Source: an uncultured Clostridia bacterium
Lineage (GTDB): Bacteria; Bacillota; Clostridia; Oscillospirales; Ruminococcaceae
Reading direction: 5' to 3'
Assembly: GCA_944387915.1 (NCBI GenBank)
Contig: CALXGT010000016.1
Span: forward strand, 1 to 34,967
Length of the DNA stretch: 34,967 nucleotides
Shown here: positions 32,834 to 34,967 of the stretch, in pieces
How positions within the stretch are numbered: position 1 is the first letter of the stretch
Layout of the letters: the number at the start of each line of letters is the position of its first letter
The notes under the pieces: model-generated
What the model saw: only the letters and a program-made list of their open reading frames with translations
What the model was told of the DNA's origin: nothing
Databases searched by the model: none
Made by a program: the position numbers and the translations under genes

Positions 32834-34729
32834 ATGAGCTTTTTGCCTATTTTTCGGGAAGAGATGGAAGAAAGAGGGATCGATACCCTCGATTTTATCA
32901 TCGTGACCGGTGACAGCTATGTGGATCATCCCAGTTTCGGTACCGCCATCATTTCCCGCGTTATAGAAGCTGAGGGCTTTACCGTAGGGATCATTCCCCA
33001 GCCGGACTGGAGAACCGACGACGATTTTTGCCGTCTCGGCAAGCCCCGGTACGCGTTTATGGTGAACGCGGGAAACATCGACTCTATGGTCGCCCATTAT
33101 ACCGTCGCTAAAAAGCGGCGAAGCGACGACGCCTATACCGCCGGTGGAAAGGCGGGAAAACGCCCGGACCGGGCGGTGACGGTATATACCAGAGCGTTAA
33201 AGCGCCTGTATCCGGATACACCGGTCATTATCGGAGGACTGGAAGCATCCCTTCGTCGGTTCGCCCATTACGATTACTGGGCGGACGAGGTGTACCCGTC
33301 TATTTTGGTGGACAGCGGGGCGGATCTTCTCTCTTACGGGATGGGGGAGAAGCAGACCGTCGCTATTGTTTCCCGTCTGGCGGCGGGGGAGGACATTACC
33401 TCTCTCACCGATATCCGGGGGACATGTTATCTGACCGATCCCCAAAATACCCCCTACGGTGGGGTACAATGTCCCGATTACGAGATCGTGAAACGGGATA
33501 AAAAAAGCTATTGCAAGGCGACGAAGATCCAGATGGATCAGCAAGACGAGGTGTACGGGAAAATCGTTTTACAACGTCACGGAAACCGAATGCTGGTTCA
33601 AAATCCGCCTATGCCGGTGCTGACCACAAACGAACTGGATCGGGTATATGCCCTTCCCTATATGCGCACCTATCATCCTTCCTATGAAGCGCTGGGCGGG
33701 GTGCCCGGTATCGAAGAGGTGGAGTTTTCTATCGCCCACAACCGGGGGTGCTTCGGAAACTGCAATTTCTGTTCTATCGCGTTCCATCAGGGAAGAAAGA
33801 TCGCATCCCGAAGCGAGGCGTCGGTTTTAGCGGAGGCGAAGCTTTTAACGACGCTTCCGAATTTTAAAGGATACATCCATGACGTGGGAGGTCCCACCGC
33901 CAATTTCCGTTTTCCATCCTGTGAGCAGCAGGAGAAAAACGGCCTTTGTATGGGGAAAAAATGTCTGGCGCCCACACCGTGCAAGAACTTAAAAGTGGAT
34001 CACAGCGAGTATCTTTCCATCCTTCGAAAACTTCGCGCGTTGCCGGGTGTGAAAAAGGTATTTATCCGTTCCGGTATCCGCTACGATTATATGATGGAGG
34101 ATCCAAAGGACGACTTCTTTAAGGAACTGGTAAATTACCATGTCAGCGGTCAGCTCAAGGTCGCGCCGGAGCATTGCAGCAATCATGTTTTGGACTGCAT
34201 GGGAAAGCCCCATATCGAGGTGTACCGGGCGTTTTCTGAAAAATTTTATCGACTGACCAAATCTATGGGGAAAAAACAGTATCTGGTTCCCTATTTGATG
34301 TCCTCCCACCCGGGAAGCCGACTCAAGGACGCGGTGGAGCTGGCGCTGTTTTTAAAGGAACAGGGCATCCATCCCGAACAGGTCCAGGACTTTTATCCTA
34401 CGCCGGGGACGGTTTCCACCTGTATGTTTTATACCGGACTGAACCCATATACCTTAGAGCCGGTGTATGTGCCAAGAACCAAAGAGGAAAAGGAGATGCA
34501 GCGGGCGCTGCTCCAGTATTTTATGCCGAAAAACTACGCCCTTTGCCGGAAGGCGCTGCGTTTAACGGGACGGGAAGACCTCATCGGCAATGGGAAAAAC
34601 GCGCTGGTTCCTTTTGCAAAGGAGGAATCATCCCGCGGGAAAGCAGGAAAAACAGACAGTAAAGAAAGGCGGGGAACCAAAGGATGGCAGCAAAACAAAA
34701 AAACCGGACGAAAACCAAAGGGGCGGTAA
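32834..34729 (+). CDS. YgiQ family radical SAM protein
   Basis: The 631-residue protein has the YgiQ N-terminal block (FIIVTGDSYVDHPSFGTAII...GFTVGIIPQPDW), a radical SAM cluster motif C306-xxx-C310-xx-C313 in RGCFGNCNFCS, and the C-terminal region with QVQDFYPTPGTVSTCMFYTG. The tail (about 590-631) is basic and low-complexity. AGGAG precedes the start, 22 bp after spoIIIE, so it probably belongs to that transcription unit. The reaction is unknown. The last 46 bases overlap the next gene in another frame. Confidence 0.92.
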   Translation: MSFLPIFREEMEERGIDTLDFIIVTGDSYVDHPSFGTAIISRVIEAEGFTVGIIPQPDWRTDDDFCRLGKPRYAFMVNAGNIDSMVAHYTVAKKRRSDDAYTAGGKAGKRPDRAVTVYTRALKRLYPDTPVIIGGLEASLRRFAHYDYWADEVYPSILVDSGADLLSYGMGEKQTVAIVSRLAAGEDITSLTDIRGTCYLTDPQNTPYGGVQCPDYEIVKRDKKSYCKATKIQMDQQDEVYGKIVLQRHGNRMLVQNPPMPVLTTNELDRVYALPYMRTYHPSYEALGGVPGIEEVEFSIAHNRGCFGNCNFCSIAFHQGRKIASRSEASVLAEAKLLTTLPNFKGYIHDVGGPTANFRFPSCEQQEKNGLCMGKKCLAPTPCKNLKVDHSEYLSILRKLRALPGVKKVFIRSGIRYDYMMEDPKDDFFKELVNYHVSGQLKVAPEHCSNHVLDCMGKPHIEVYRAFSEKFYRLTKSMGKKQYLVPYLMSSHPGSRLKDAVELALFLKEQGIHPEQVQDFYPTPGTVSTCMFYTGLNPYTLEPVYVPRTKEEKEMQRALLQYFMPKNYALCRKALRLTGREDLIGNGKNALVPFAKEESSRGKAGKTDSKERRGTKGWQQNKKTGRKPKGR

Positions 34730-34967
34730 ACTGGCCGGTGGTGCTGGCGGTATCTTTTCTTCTTTCTGCCGCCGCATTGATCTATATTGCTTTTGGAAAC
34801 GACCTTGGCCGGTTTTCGCTGGATCCGGAAAGCTGGCTTTCCTTTTTCACTTCGACGAAGGAAACCATCGACGGCGAAGGAGAAGGAAAGGTCCATGTGA
34901 TCGATGTAGGGCAGGGCGACGCAATACTGCTTCAGTTTGACGGCAAGAACGTCCTTATCGACGGCGC
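34684..34967 (+). CDS. ComEC/Rec2-like metallo-beta-lactamase protein (3' end outside window)
   Basis: Only about 94 residues are visible because the frame stays open to the window edge. A basic N-terminus is followed by one membrane segment (about 19-38, VVLAVSFLLSAAALIYIAF), a linker, and then KVHVIDVGQGDAILLQFDGKNVLIDG, the first strand of a ComEC-type metallo-beta-lactamase domain. A single N-terminal anchor suggests an extracytoplasmic hydrolase rather than the large DNA-uptake channel ComEC. It overlaps the YgiQ gene by 46 bp. The full domain set cannot be judged from this fragment. Confidence 0.8.
   Translation, partial: MAAKQKNRTKTKGAVNWPVVLAVSFLLSAAALIYIAFGNDLGRFSLDPESWLSFFTSTKETIDGEGEGKVHVIDVGQGDAILLQFDGKNVLIDG

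Noticed and set aside
1-34967. CRISPR arrays, tRNA/rRNA genes, insertion sequences, prophage genes
   Set aside because: I looked for regularly spaced repeats, transposase or integrase motifs and tRNA-like cloverleaves and saw none.

Overview
The window looks like a chromosomal segment of an endospore-forming Firmicute of class Clostridia, probably a gut Oscillospirales/Ruminococcaceae-type organism. The reasons are the sporulation regulator gene spoVT, the tepA-ylzJ-spoIIIE cluster, WhiA and DivIVA-type proteins, the cmk-plsC-ispH/rpsA cluster with its fused IspH-ribosomal protein S1, and the clostridial families DUF5685 and DUF6062. Base composition is roughly balanced, Shine-Dalgarno sites are strong, and most promoters are sigma-A type with 17-bp spacers. 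I see no transposase, integrase, phage gene, CRISPR array, tRNA or rRNA. This is mostly core chromosome with a few accessory genes between about 22.0 and 26.9 kb.

Layout. 1-5.8 kb (+): end of whiA, dnaE, then from its own promoter a DivIVA-like coiled-coil gene, an orphan fumarase beta subunit and nth. 5.8-8.7 kb: spoVT (-), an EamA transporter (+) and ackA (-), separated by shared hairpin terminators. 8.7-8.97 kb: a divergent control region with a Rex-like palindrome. 8.97-13.5 kb (+): tmcAL-cmk-plsC-ispH/rpsA, mostly with ATGA overlaps. 13.5-21.2 kb (-): a radical SAM gene, lysA, engB and lon, then an operon of DUF5685, a J-domain protein and a membrane protein. 21.4-26.7 kb (+): a Nudix hydrolase, a type-B carboxylesterase, and an HTH/TPR regulator overlapping an ABC exporter gene. 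26.7-28.1 kb (-): an OGG1-type glycosylase, a MIF-type tautomerase and a 50-residue protein. 28.1-35 kb (+): DUF6062, a 324-bp non-coding stretch rich in inverted repeats, then tepA-ylzJ-spoIIIE-ygiQ and the start of a ComEC-like metallo-beta-lactamase gene that runs off the end.

How the genes fit together. DNA replication and repair (DnaE, Nth, OGG1-like), chromosome partition and sporulation (SpoIIIE, SpoVT, TepA), translation (S1, TmcAL, EngB), proteostasis (Lon, J-protein), precursor metabolism (Cmk, PlsC, IspH, LysA) and fermentation (AckA) are interleaved in the usual clostridial manner. I found no clear multi-gene novel defence or biosynthetic system. The parts most worth a second look are the internal start at the IspH/S1 junction, the Rex-like operator at ackA, the DUF5685/J-protein/membrane operon, the duplicated Cys/His modules of DUF6062, the structured intergenic region before tepA, and the conserved-looking 50-residue protein.
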